Shown in pieces: positions 1 through 8,167 of a DNA stretch of 39,269 nucleotides. The translations under genes were made by a program, and so were the position numbers. The stretch is from NCBI GenBank assembly GCA_937957805.1, contig CALFXW010000175.1, positions 1 through 39,269 of the forward strand, in the 5' to 3' direction. Every line of letters starts with the position of its first letter. Positions within the stretch are counted from its first letter, which is position 1. The DNA is from an uncultured Sphingopyxis sp. (lineage in GTDB: Bacteria; Pseudomonadota; Alphaproteobacteria; Sphingomonadales; Sphingomonadaceae). The notes under the pieces are model-generated. The model was not told the DNA's origin. It worked only from the letters and a program-made list of their open reading frames with translations, and made no database searches.

Positions 1-639
1 GGAGAAAAGGTTTTAGCTAATCTGAAAGCTAATCCTGAACTGGTACTGGCAGCCAATGATATGGGAAAAGCCAACCAGTTATTCCAGGAACTGAGCAGTT
101 TTTACAGTACTGCAGTGTCTAAACAATTGGGAGGAATCCAGGCCCGTGTCAACCAGTTACAACGCACATATATGAAGGCCCAGATGGAAGTCATGAAAGA
201 GAAAAAATTCTATCCGGATGCCAACAGTACACTCCGTGTTACCTATGGCAATGTAAAAGGTTATCAACCCCGGGATGCGGTTAAATTTGACTTTTACACC
301 TACCTGGATGGGGTAATGGACAAGTATAAACCGGGTGATTATGAGTTTGACGTACCCGAAAAGCTCAGGACTCTTTATAAAAACAAGGATTTTGGTAGAT
401 ATGGCAAAAACGGCAAGATGCCGGTCTGTTTTATTGCCATGAACCATACCACCGGGGGTAATTCCGGCAGTCCGGCCCTGGATGCCTATGGAAACCTGGT
501 GGGTCTCAATTTTGACCGCGTTTGGGAGGGTACCATGAGCGATATCAACTACGACCCTTCCATTTGCCGTAATATTATGGTAGATATTCGTTATGTGTTG
601 TTTATCATAGATAAATATGCCGGTGCCGGCCACCTGGTT
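1..639 (+). CDS. S46 family dipeptidyl-peptidase, C-terminal fragment (foreign to the rest of the window)
   Basis: The frame is open from base 1, so the 5' end is cut by the window. It encodes the C-terminal part of an S46 serine exopeptidase, a periplasmic family that removes dipeptides from peptide N-termini. The catalytic serine lies in TTGGNSGSPALD (bases about 448-483). The residue 18 positions after that serine is Arg (NFDRVWEG); in the characterised Porphyromonas enzymes Arg there marks DPP11 (Asp/Glu specificity) and Gly marks DPP7, so DPP11-like specificity is inferred. The family tail RYVLFIIDKYAGAGHLV is visible and then breaks off at about base 639. S46 peptidases of this type are typical of Bacteroidota. 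Base composition and codon use (AAA, GAA, TAT, AAT rich) are unlike everything downstream. Identification is confident; its linkage to the rest of the window is doubtful. Confidence 0.85.
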
Positions 640-654
640 CACCTGGCCGGCCCG

Positions 655-684
655 GCCCGTGGCCGCAAGCGCCTGTCGGCCTGA
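655..684 (+). CDS. rpmH: Ribosomal protein L34, C-terminal remnant at the junction
   Basis: The reading frame of the S46 fragment runs without a stop into ARGRKRLSA followed by TGA at 682-684. This is the usual C-terminus of bacterial L34, and rpmH normally lies immediately before rnpA, as here. The other ~35 residues of L34, its ribosome binding site and its promoter are missing. The 15 bases 640-654 between the last recognisable S46 residue and the first L34 residue fit neither family well. A short direct repeat, CACCTGG, occurs at 631-637 and 640-646, just at the breakpoint. Confidence 0.7.
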   Translation, partial: ARGRKRLSA

Positions 685-1093
685 GCCGGTTACGCTGCGC
701 CGCCTGACGCGGCGTTCCCAATTCCTCGCGGTTAATGCGGGCGTCCGGGTGCCGGGCCCCGCATTTCTGCTGCTTGTCCAGCCGCGCGGTGATGATAGCG
801 GGGATTCTGGCGGGGACGATGCGGGATATGGCATTACCGCGACCAAAAAACTGGGCAATGCGGTGGTGCGCAACCGCGCAAAACGGCGGCTGCGCGCGTT
901 AATCCGCGACATATTTCCCGAACATGCCCTCTCGGGCTGTGACCATGTGCTGATCGCCCGCAATGATGTGCTCGGCGCCGATTTTGCCCGGTTGCGCGCC
1001 GATATGGCCAAATCCCTGCGAAAAGCACAGGCACGGCTCAATACCCGCCTTGAAGAAATGAGGTCGGCCACCCAAGTGCAAAAACCATGTTAG
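659..1093 (+). CDS. rnpA: Ribonuclease P protein component
   Basis: This is the small basic protein subunit of RNase P, which assists the catalytic RNA in maturing tRNA 5' ends. The diagnostic RNR motif region is clear: GITATKKLGNAVVRNRAKRR, at bases about 829-888, with TLRRLTRRSQFLAV near the N-terminus. The gene follows the L34 remnant and overlaps yidD by 7 bases, the classic rpmH-rnpA-yidD-yidC order. The start is uncertain. The frame is open back into the foreign DNA (ATG at 617), which cannot be the true start if 1-640 is chimeric. The first in-frame candidate inside native sequence is GTG at 659, inside the rpmH tail, giving 144 aa; family homology begins at about base 692. Confidence 0.85.
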   Translation: MAASACRPEPVTLRRLTRRSQFLAVNAGVRVPGPAFLLLVQPRGDDSGDSGGDDAGYGITATKKLGNAVVRNRAKRRLRALIRDIFPEHALSGCDHVLIARNDVLGADFARLRADMAKSLRKAQARLNTRLEEMRSATQVQKPC

Positions 1094-1299
1094 CACGCGT
1101 GCTCATCCTTATCGCCCGGGCGTGGCAAATCGGCCCGTCGCGCGTACTGCCGCCGTCGTGCCGCTATCAACCGAGCTGTTCGGCCTATGCGATCACCGCG
1201 CTGAGGCGTTATGGCGCATTCAAGGGTGGATGGTTGGCGATGAAGCGGCTATTGCGCTGCCACCCTTGGGGCGGCCATGGCTATGACCCCGTACCTTGA
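1087..1299 (+). CDS. yidD: Membrane protein insertion efficiency factor YidD
   Basis: The 70-residue product belongs to the YidD family, a small membrane-associated protein that helps YidC insert proteins into the inner membrane. The family hallmarks are present: PSCRYQPSCSAYAITALRRYG with its paired cysteines, then GGWLAMKRLLRCHPWGGHGYDPVP at the C-terminus. The ATG overlaps the last 7 bases of rnpA, which suggests translational coupling. YidC follows 33 bases downstream. The length is normal for the family. Confidence 0.95.
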   Translation: MLARVLILIARAWQIGPSRVLPPSCRYQPSCSAYAITALRRYGAFKGGWLAMKRLLRCHPWGGHGYDPVP

Positions 1300-1332
1300 C
1301 GATATTCTGCCCCCGAAAAAAGGCCCGCAACC

Positions 1333-3048
1333 GTGGACGATAAACGCAATATTATTCTGGCGACGCTGATTGCCGCGCTGATTCTGTTCGGCTGGCCAAT
1401 GGTGATGGGCAAATTCTTCCCCGAAACCGTCAAAAATACGCCGGCGACGACCGCGACGGCTGGAACCAACACGGCGGCAGTCGCGGCGGGGGCGGCCACC
1501 ACGCCGGTTGCGAGCGCACCACGCGCACAGAATCTGACCGCAGCATTGGCGAGCGGCGGGCGCATCCCCATCGAAACACCGACGCTGCGCGGGTCTATCA
1601 ACCTGACCGGCGCGCGGGTCGATGATCTGGTGCTGCTGGATTACAGCCAGACGATTGATCGCGGCAGCCCGCCGGTGCGGCTGTTTGCACCCGGCGGCAC
1701 GGCGCGCGCCTATTTCGCGGGCGCGGGCTGGACAGGCACAGGCGCGCCCAATGCGGCGACGGTGTGGAGCGCGCCTGCCGGTGCGCGCCTGACCCCGACC
1801 ACTCCCGTCACGCTCACCACCACCAATGCCACGGGGCAAAGCTTTGCCGTCACTTTGTCGGTCGATGCGCAATATATGTTCACCATCCGCCAGAGCGTGA
1901 CCAATGGTGCGACAACGCCCGTTGCGCTGCGCCCCTATAATTATCTGACCCGCATGGGCACATCGCCCGACCCCGATAGCTATACCATCAACACCGGCGC
2001 GATGGGCGTGTTCGACGGGACGGCGGCATGGTTCAACAATGCCGAGATTGACGATGCGCCGGGCGCGACGCTGACCCGGCACAGCAGGGGCGGCTGGCTG
2101 GGCTTTACCGACCATTTCTGGCTGGGCGCGATCATTCCCGCACAAAACCAGCCGGTGGAAACCAGCTTTCGCCGCGCAGCAGGTGGGCTTTACCAAGCCG
2201 ATTTTGCCGGCGCGGAACGCATTGTCGCGTCGGGACAATCGCTTGCCCAGACCAGCCGCTTATTCGCAGGGGCCAAGGAAACCCGCCTGCTCGACCATTA
2301 TACCGACCAAGGGGGCGTCACCCTGCTCGACCGGGCGACCGATTGGGGCTGGTTCGCAGTGATTGCCAAGCCGATTTTCTATTTGCTCGACTGGCTGTTC
2401 CGGATGATCGGCAATTTCGGGCTGGCAATCATGTCGCTGACGCTGATCATCCGCGCCTTGATGTTCCCGATTGCGCAAAAACAATTCGCCTCCATGGCCG
2501 CAATGCGCATCGTCCAGCCCAAGATGAAGGCGCTGCAGGAAAAATATGCGGATGATAAGCCGCGCCTGCAGCAGGAAATGATGGCGATGTACAAGCAGGA
2601 AAAAATCAACCCGCTCGCCGGGTGCCTGCCCATCCTCATCCAAATCCCGATTTTCTATGCGCTGTACAAATGCCTGATGCTGACGGTGGAAATGCGCCAC
2701 CAGCCATTTTTCGGCTGGATCCATGACCTGTCCGCACCCGATCCCGCCAGCCTGATTACGCTGGGCCAGCATTTCGGCATCGCGGTTCCCGCATTTTTGG
2801 GGATTGGCGTGCTCGCCGTCCTGCTCGGCATTTCGATGTGGGCGCAGTTCAAGCTGAACCCGCCTGCGCCCGACCCCGTGCAGCAACAGGTTTTCGCCAT
2901 CATGCCGTGGATGCTGATGTTCGTCATGGCACCCTTTGCATCAGGGCTGCTTTTATACTGGATTACCAACAATATACTGACCATCGCCCAGCAACGCCTG
3001 CTTTATTCGCGTTACCCCGAAATGAAGCAGGCGATGGCGAAAAGCTGA
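1333..3048 (+). CDS. yidC: Membrane protein insertase YidC
   Basis: The 571-residue product is the Gram-negative form of YidC/Oxa1, which inserts and folds inner-membrane proteins alone or with SecYEG. It starts at GTG 1333 (MDDKRNIILATLIAALILFGW) with an N-terminal transmembrane helix. An Ala/Thr-rich linker and the large periplasmic beta-domain (about residues 70-345) follow. The conserved C-terminal insertase core starts at about residue 350, with the helix ending in LTLIIRALMFPIAQKQF and the cytoplasmic hairpin region MQPKMK-like (IVQPKMKALQEKYADDK). At least four further hydrophobic segments follow. Length is normal. It sits between yidD and engB, as in many alphaproteobacteria. Confidence 0.97.
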   Translation: MDDKRNIILATLIAALILFGWPMVMGKFFPETVKNTPATTATAGTNTAAVAAGAATTPVASAPRAQNLTAALASGGRIPIETPTLRGSINLTGARVDDLVLLDYSQTIDRGSPPVRLFAPGGTARAYFAGAGWTGTGAPNAATVWSAPAGARLTPTTPVTLTTTNATGQSFAVTLSVDAQYMFTIRQSVTNGATTPVALRPYNYLTRMGTSPDPDSYTINTGAMGVFDGTAAWFNNAEIDDAPGATLTRHSRGGWLGFTDHFWLGAIIPAQNQPVETSFRRAAGGLYQADFAGAERIVASGQSLAQTSRLFAGAKETRLLDHYTDQGGVTLLDRATDWGWFAVIAKPIFYLLDWLFRMIGNFGLAIMSLTLIIRALMFPIAQKQFASMAAMRIVQPKMKALQEKYADDKPRLQQEMMAMYKQEKINPLAGCLPILIQIPIFYALYKCLMLTVEMRHQPFFGWIHDLSAPDPASLITLGQHFGIAVPAFLGIGVLAVLLGISMWAQFKLNPPAPDPVQQQVFAIMPWMLMFVMAPFASGLLLYWITNNILTIAQQRLLYSRYPEMKQAMAKS

Positions 3049-3052
3049 ACAG

Positions 3053-3721
3053 GTGAGCGATACCCCCTCCCCCAACGCTGAAGCGCCCGATGCGGCAATG
3101 CTGGAAGAAACCGCACGGCGGCTGTTTTCCGGCCGTGTCGATTTCCTGCTGTCGGCCCCGGCGTTGGTGCATCTGCCTGCGCCCGATGTGCCCGAAATCG
3201 CCTTTGCCGGACGGTCGAACGTGGGCAAATCGACGCTTATCAACGCGCTGACCGGGCGCAAGGCATTGGCGCGCGCGTCGAACACACCGGGGCGCACGCA
3301 GGAATTAAATATCTTTGAGGTCGGCAGCCCGACGCGCTTTCGGATCGTCGATATGCCCGGCTATGGCTATGCCGAAGCACCCAAGACGGTGGTCAAGAAA
3401 TGGCGTTTCCTGATCAATGATTATCTGCGCGGGCGCGCGGTGTTGAAACGCGCTATGCTGTTGGTGGATGCGCGCCACGGCCCCAAGCCAGTTGACGCAG
3501 AAATTATGGACATGCTGGACACAGCGGCGGTCAGCTATCACCTCGTCCTCACCAAAGGGGACAAGATAAAGCCCAGCGCGCTTGCCGCCATGACCGCGCA
3601 TTGCGCCGAATTTTTGCGGCGGCGGCCCGCCGCGCACCCGGTCATTTTGCCGACCGCTGCCGAAACCGGCGAAGGGATAGCCGCATTGCGCGCCGCTGTG
3701 TTAAGCGCCGTACAGGAATAA
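3053..3721 (+). CDS. engB: Ribosome biogenesis GTPase EngB (YsxC/YihA)
   Basis: This 222-residue TRAFAC GTPase takes part in large ribosomal subunit assembly. The G1 P-loop GRSNVGKST (bases about 3211-3237), the G3 motif DMPGYGYA and the G4 motif TKGD (about 3551-3562) are all visible. Translation starts at GTG 3053, four bases after the yidC stop, so the two are almost certainly co-transcribed. The N-terminal extension before the GTPase domain (about 45 residues) is typical of alphaproteobacterial members. Confidence 0.95.
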   Translation: MSDTPSPNAEAPDAAMLEETARRLFSGRVDFLLSAPALVHLPAPDVPEIAFAGRSNVGKSTLINALTGRKALARASNTPGRTQELNIFEVGSPTRFRIVDMPGYGYAEAPKTVVKKWRFLINDYLRGRAVLKRAMLLVDARHGPKPVDAEIMDMLDTAAVSYHLVLTKGDKIKPSALAAMTAHCAEFLRRRPAAHPVILPTAAETGEGIAALRAAVLSAVQE

Positions 3722-3734
3722 GGGGAGGCCGCAT

Positions 3735-4409
3735 ATGAAGCTCGTCATCGGTAACAAAGCCTATTCGAGCTGGTCACTGCGCGGCTGGCTGGCGGTAAAG
3801 GCGAGCGGGCTTGGCTTTGAAGAAGTCACCGTCCCCCTTTATGATGCCGATTGGGACAAGAGGCGGGAGGGGGATGAATTTGCCCCATCCGCCGGGAAAG
3901 TCCCGATATTGTGGGATGGCGAGGATGTGGTTTGGGACTCGCTCGCCATCATCGAACATTTGAACGACAAGACAGAGGGAAAACGCGGTTTCTGGCCCGC
4001 CGACATGGCCGCGCGCGCCATGGCGCGTTCGATGGCGGCTGAAATGCATTCGAGCTTTGCCGCGCTCCGGCGCGAGCATAGTATGAACATCCGCCGGATG
4101 TTCCCGCCCGCCCCGCTTTCCGCTGAGGTGGAGGCGGATGTCCAGCGCATATTGCAATTATGGGCAGAGGCGCGGGCGCGGTTTGGCGGCGATGGCGATT
4201 TTCTGTTCGGCGCGTGGAGCGCGGCGGACATGATGTTCGCCCCCGTCGTCACCCGTTTCATCACCTATCAGATACCGGTGGCGCGATTTGCCCTCCCCTA
4301 TATGCAGTCGGTCATCAGCCACCCGCATATGCAGGAATGGATTGGCGGCGCGCAGGCCGAAGAATGGGTGATCGAAAAATATGAAGGCTCGGAAACGGCG
4401 CGCGCATGA
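3735..4409 (+). CDS. Glutathione S-transferase family protein
   Basis: The 224-residue cytosolic protein has an N-terminal thioredoxin-like glutathione-binding domain (about residues 1-80) and an all-helical C-terminal domain. Visible landmarks are the early serine region NKAYSSWSLRGWLA, which could supply the glutathione-activating Ser, the cis-proline motif GKVPIL and the gamma-glutamyl-contacting DSLAIIEHL. A good Shine-Dalgarno (GGGAGG) precedes ATG 3735. The stop overlaps the dapE start (ATGA at 4406-4409), so the two are probably translated together. The substrate cannot be told from sequence. Confidence 0.88.
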   Translation: MKLVIGNKAYSSWSLRGWLAVKASGLGFEEVTVPLYDADWDKRREGDEFAPSAGKVPILWDGEDVVWDSLAIIEHLNDKTEGKRGFWPADMAARAMARSMAAEMHSSFAALRREHSMNIRRMFPPAPLSAEVEADVQRILQLWAEARARFGGDGDFLFGAWSAADMMFAPVVTRFITYQIPVARFALPYMQSVISHPHMQEWIGGAQAEEWVIEKYEGSETARA

Positions 4410-5551
4410 CCCCAGAAAATTTGGATGTAACCACGCTCGCCGCTGCCCTGATTGCCGCCAAGAGCGTCAGCCCCGCGCGCGGGCCGGTGTTTGACGTGCT
4501 GGCCGACGCGCTTGCCCCCTTGGGTTTTACCATCACCCGCACCATCGATGGTGATTCGCCCGATGGGCCAGTTGAAAATATGATTGCGCTGCGCAGCGGG
4601 CGCGCGGGCACCCCGCACATCGCCTTTGCCGGTCATGTCGATGTGGTGCCCGCAGGGGACGGGTGGACGGGCCACGCCTTTACCCCGCGCATAGCCGATG
4701 GGCGGCTCTATGGCCGGGGCGCGGCGGATATGAAGGGGGCGGTCGCTGCCTTTGTCGCCGCTGCCGCTGGCGTCCCTGCCGATGCAGCGACGATCAGCCT
4801 CCTCATCACGGGGGATGAGGAAGGGCCAGCGATCCACGGCACCCGCGCGCTGATGCGGCATATGCAAGCCGCCAATGTGCGGCCCGATTATATTTTGGTC
4901 GGCGAACCGTCGAGCACGACGATGCTGGGCGACACGGTGAAAATCGGGCGGCGCGGCAGCGTCACCATCTGGATCCACGTGCCGGGGCGCGAGGGGCATG
5001 TTGCCTATCCGCATCTTGCCGATAACCCCCTGCCCCGCCTTGTGGCCATATTGGCGGAAATTGACGCCATCACGCTCGACCATGGCAATGATTTTTTCCA
5101 GCCATCGAATATTGAAATCACCACCATCGACGTGGGCAACCCGGCAACCAATGTCATTCCCGCCGGGGTCGATGCCCGATTGTCGATCCGTTTCAATGAT
5201 CTGCACAAGGGTGCGGATCTGGCGGCGCGCATCACCGCCATCGTCCATGCCCATGCGCCCGATGCACAGGTGACCCCGCTGATTTCGGGCGAAGCCTTTC
5301 GCACCCAGCCGGGGCCATGGGTCGATCTGGTTAGCGACTGCGTTGCCGAGGTGACGGGGCTTACCCCCGAAAGATCGACCACCGGCGGCACGTCCGACGC
5401 GCGTTTCCTGCACATATTGGCCCCGATTGTCGAAATGGGGCTGCCCAATGCCACAATGCACAAGCGCGATGAATCGGCAGCGATTGCCGATTTGATCGCG
5501 CTGTCCGAAATTTACCGTCGCATCATCCTTCGCGTCGCCGCTTTAGGATGA
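4406..5551 (+). CDS. dapE: Succinyl-diaminopimelate desuccinylase
   Basis: This 381-residue M20-family zinc hydrolase converts N-succinyl-LL-diaminopimelate to LL-diaminopimelate and succinate in lysine and peptidoglycan precursor synthesis. Metal and catalytic motifs are in order: GHVDVVPAGDGW (zinc His and Asp), YGRGAADMKGAVA (bridging Asp), TGDEEG (catalytic and metal Glu) and the C-terminal NATMHKRDE with the last zinc His. Length matches the family. It starts at the ATGA overlap with the upstream GST gene and its 3' end overlaps the convergent Smr gene by 29 bases. Confidence 0.96.
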   Translation: MTPENLDVTTLAAALIAAKSVSPARGPVFDVLADALAPLGFTITRTIDGDSPDGPVENMIALRSGRAGTPHIAFAGHVDVVPAGDGWTGHAFTPRIADGRLYGRGAADMKGAVAAFVAAAAGVPADAATISLLITGDEEGPAIHGTRALMRHMQAANVRPDYILVGEPSSTTMLGDTVKIGRRGSVTIWIHVPGREGHVAYPHLADNPLPRLVAILAEIDAITLDHGNDFFQPSNIEITTIDVGNPATNVIPAGVDARLSIRFNDLHKGADLAARITAIVHAHAPDAQVTPLISGEAFRTQPGPWVDLVSDCVAEVTGLTPERSTTGGTSDARFLHILAPIVEMGLPNATMHKRDESAAIADLIALSEIYRRIILRVAALG

Positions 5552-6086
5552 GGTAGAGCGCACCCGTCCCGCCGTGGCGCGGGTGGGCACCGCGCAACGC
5601 CAATATGTGGCGCGCATAGCCCCCATGGTCGAGCCAATGGGCAAGTTCGCGGCGGATGGCCCCGCGCGGTGCTTCGTCTGGCCCGCGCGCCTTGCCCGCA
5701 ATGATCAGGATGACGCGCGCACCCGAAAATATCGCGCTGTCGATTGCGCGGGTCAGGCGGCTGTGCGCACCCGCCAAATGGGTGCCATGCAGGTCAATCG
5801 TCATATCAATGGTCAGCCGACCGGCGCGCACATCACGCTCCCATGCCTTGTTGATGGGGTCGGCAGTGGTGCGCCCGGCAGGCGGCGGCACGACAGCCAC
5901 AGGCGGGGCGGCAGTATGCGCGGGCGCGGCATTTTTCCTTGCGCGGCGACCGGCGGCGGGAGGCGGCGATACGTCAGCCAATATCGGCTGCGATTCGGGA
6001 GCGGGTGGTTGCGGGCGCAGTGGTTTGACGCTTGCCTTTATCCGCCGCCACATATGTTCGCCGTCAGAGGTTGATCGGGACGACAC
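5523..6086 (-). CDS. Smr domain protein (MutS2 C-terminal-like)
   Basis: The 187-residue product carries a C-terminal Smr domain (about residues 95-185), recognisable from the signature IDLHGTHLAGAHSRL, the central VILIIAGKARG and the terminal HGGTGALYLILKRR. Smr domains are nucleases or nucleic-acid-binding modules. The N-terminal ~90 residues are Pro/Ala-rich and probably disordered. The start is taken as GTG 6086 because WRRIKASVKPLRP, usually internal in sphingomonad relatives, lies downstream; ATG 6053 is the alternative. It is the last gene of the Tim44-like / mltA / smr set. Its stop lies inside the convergent dapE coding region. Confidence 0.88.
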   Translation of the reverse strand: MSSRSTSDGEHMWRRIKASVKPLRPQPPAPESQPILADVSPPPAAGRRARKNAAPAHTAAPPVAVVPPPAGRTTADPINKAWERDVRAGRLTIDMTIDLHGTHLAGAHSRLTRAIDSAIFSGARVILIIAGKARGPDEAPRGAIRRELAHWLDHGGYARHILALRGAHPRHGGTGALYLILKRRREG

Positions 6087-6091
6087 CCTGT

Positions 6092-7342
6092 TTAGCGCTG
6101 CGTCAGGCGCGCCACCACGTCGCGCGGTAACAGCAGCAAGGTCGTGCCGCGCGCGCTCATCCCACCCGCGATGGCGCGTGCTTCATCGCCCGCGCCCCAG
6201 AAAGTATCAAAACGGTTGCTGCCACGAATGGCCCCGCCCGTATCCTGCGCCACCCACAGGCCGGTCGCCTCTGCCCGGTCCATCGCCAGGAAAACCGGCG
6301 CGCCAAGCGGCACAAAGGCCGGGTCCGTCGCAACGCTGGCACGGCCTGTAACCGGCACGCCAAGCGATCCGAGCGGCCCGGCACCGGTCAGCGTGCGGAA
6401 AAAGACAAAGCTGGGGTTTTCGTGCATCACCGCCTGCCCGCCATCGTTTTGACGACGCAGATAGGCCATGATGCCCTGCATCGAAGCTTCGCCCGCTGCC
6501 AGTTCCCCGCGATCACGCAGCAGGCGGCCAATGCCGACATAATCGCGGCCATTTTGTCCGGCATAGCCGATGCGCAATATTGTCCCATCGGCCAGACGGA
6601 TGCGCCCAGACCCCTGAATTTGCAGAAAGAAAAATTCGACCGCATCCTCCGCCCAGGCGATTTCCAGCCCGCGCCCGGCCAGTGCGCCCGCATCAATCGC
6701 TGCGCGATCAAAATAGGGGGCAAAGCTTGTGCCATCGACGCGTCCGCGAATGCGCCGCCCCGCCAAATTGGTCGAAAATTGGCTGAGGTCGACGTCGATC
6801 AAATCGGCGGGCAGCCCATAAATGGGGACGTTGCACCGCGCGCTACGTTGCCGGCACCCGGCGATTTCGGGTTCGAAATATCCGGTGGCGAGCGTGCGGC
6901 CATCGCCCACCTGCACCGTTGCAAAATTATCGTTGAAAAAGCGGCGGGCATCGCCATCCGCCCAAGTGGCAGCAGCGGCGCACGCAACATCCCAATCCCC
7001 CGCCCGCGTCAGACCGCTGGCGTCGGTGCGGCGGCGCAGCGCGGGGCAGGACGTGCGAAAGGCGGCGAGCGCGCGGCGGGCCATCGCATCATCAATCGCC
7101 AGCGTTGCCACCGCTGGCCCCGCCACCACCCCGCTGGCGATGGCATTGGCGCTGTCGGCAGGCGGCGTTGGTGCGGCAATCGGCGTGCCGGGCGTTGCCG
7201 GTGTCGGGCGCGCGGCGGCGGGTGCGGGTGCGGGCGTGCTGGCAACCGGCGGGGTGGTGCGCGGCGCAGCATTGGGCACAATCCCCGCGCAACCGCCAAG
7301 CAGCGGCAAAGTCAGGCAAAGCGCGGAAAATTTACGCATCAT
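6092..7342 (-). CDS. mltA: Membrane-bound lytic murein transglycosylase A (lipoprotein)
   Basis: MltA cleaves glycan strands of peptidoglycan to 1,6-anhydro products at the inner face of the outer membrane. The start is set at ATG 7342 (ATG 7339 is equivalent) because it gives a clean lipoprotein signal, MMRKFSALCLTLPLLGGC, with a lipobox at LGGC; upstream in-frame ATGs would bury it. A Pro/Ala/Thr linker follows, then the MltA beta-domain (containing GYFEPEIAGCR) and a C-terminal 3D domain. The 3D domain has the catalytic Asp region VAQDTGGAIRGSNRFDTFWG. Length is about 416 aa. It lies 43 bases after the Tim44-like gene and 5 bases before smr, probably one operon. Confidence 0.94.
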   Translation of the reverse strand: MMRKFSALCLTLPLLGGCAGIVPNAAPRTTPPVASTPAPAPAAARPTPATPGTPIAAPTPPADSANAIASGVVAGPAVATLAIDDAMARRALAAFRTSCPALRRRTDASGLTRAGDWDVACAAAATWADGDARRFFNDNFATVQVGDGRTLATGYFEPEIAGCRQRSARCNVPIYGLPADLIDVDLSQFSTNLAGRRIRGRVDGTSFAPYFDRAAIDAGALAGRGLEIAWAEDAVEFFFLQIQGSGRIRLADGTILRIGYAGQNGRDYVGIGRLLRDRGELAAGEASMQGIMAYLRRQNDGGQAVMHENPSFVFFRTLTGAGPLGSLGVPVTGRASVATDPAFVPLGAPVFLAMDRAEATGLWVAQDTGGAIRGSNRFDTFWGAGDEARAIAGGMSARGTTLLLLPRDVVARLTQR

Positions 7343-7385
7343 CGACCCACGAAACCCGCCAACGGGCGCGTTTCGCATCATGGCT

Positions 7386-8081
7386 TTATGCGGCATCCGT
7401 CTCGTCAAGCAGCCAATTGGGGTTGGTGGATTTGACCGAACGGACAAAGCTCCACCTATCATGCGTCGCCATCGCATCGGTCATCGAACCGGCGATCACC
7501 TGCCCCGCCGCGTCGCGCGTGATGGCGGCAATATCCGCGTCGAACGCCACCGTGATATGCGCCATGTCGCGGATTAATTCGGCATCGACGATGCGTGCAC
7601 TGTCGATATGGACGAGCCGGTTTTCGAGGGCTTCGCCGCGTTCGGCGCGTGCATCGATGGCGCTTTCAAAGGCAGCCAGACTGTCGGCATCGCAATATTT
7701 GGCGAGTGCGGCTTTATCGCCCGACCAGAAAGCCTCCAATATCAGGCGGTACGCACCCTCTGCCCCGCTGAGGAAGCGGCCAACGTCAAAGCTGCGGTCG
7801 GCGGTCAAAATGTCGCGGATGCCGCGCTCGGCAATCGGGTCATAGGCCATGACCATCGGCGCGGGCGCATGCGCGCGTTCAGCGCTGACCGGCGGCGCGG
7901 GCACGGCGCTGGGCGCGGGCTGCGCACGCGGCGGCAGGTCATCGGCATGGCGCACCACGCCATCTTCGCCATGCTTGCCAAGCACCGAATAGAGGCGCAG
8001 CCCCAGAAAGGCAGCAACCAAAGCCAAGATGATGATCGTCGGTGTCACAGCGCCAAAAAGCCCATTTTCAAAACCCCACAT
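7386..8081 (-). CDS. Tim44-like domain protein
   Basis: The 231-residue product has an N-terminal transmembrane anchor (about residues 8-30, VTPTIIILALVAAFLGLRLY), a Pro/Ala-rich linker and a C-terminal Tim44-like domain (about 85-230). The domain contains the typical EGAYRLILEAFWSGDKAAL and the late VTVAFDADIAAIT strand. Bacterial Tim44-like proteins (TimA) are inner-membrane-anchored relatives of the mitochondrial import factor; their bacterial role is poorly defined. In sphingomonads it commonly sits next to mltA and smr, as here. ATG 8081 gives the membrane anchor at the very N-terminus. Confidence 0.88.
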   Translation of the reverse strand: MWGFENGLFGAVTPTIIILALVAAFLGLRLYSVLGKHGEDGVVRHADDLPPRAQPAPSAVPAPPVSAERAHAPAPMVMAYDPIAERGIRDILTADRSFDVGRFLSGAEGAYRLILEAFWSGDKAALAKYCDADSLAAFESAIDARAERGEALENRLVHIDSARIVDAELIRDMAHITVAFDADIAAITRDAAGQVIAGSMTDAMATHDRWSFVRSVKSTNPNWLLDETDAA

Positions 8082-8167
8082 AGCCTACATAGGGAAGGTT
8101 CACAAAAGTTCAAACGCTCGCTTGCGCTTTTTATATGCGGGCGGAACCCTGAACCGCTGCTTACAGC

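Noticed and set aside
61..684. A genuine S46 peptidase-L34 fusion protein
   Set aside because: The two halves differ in composition and taxonomic origin, L34 loses most of its length, and the break coincides with a short direct repeat; a chimera explains it better.
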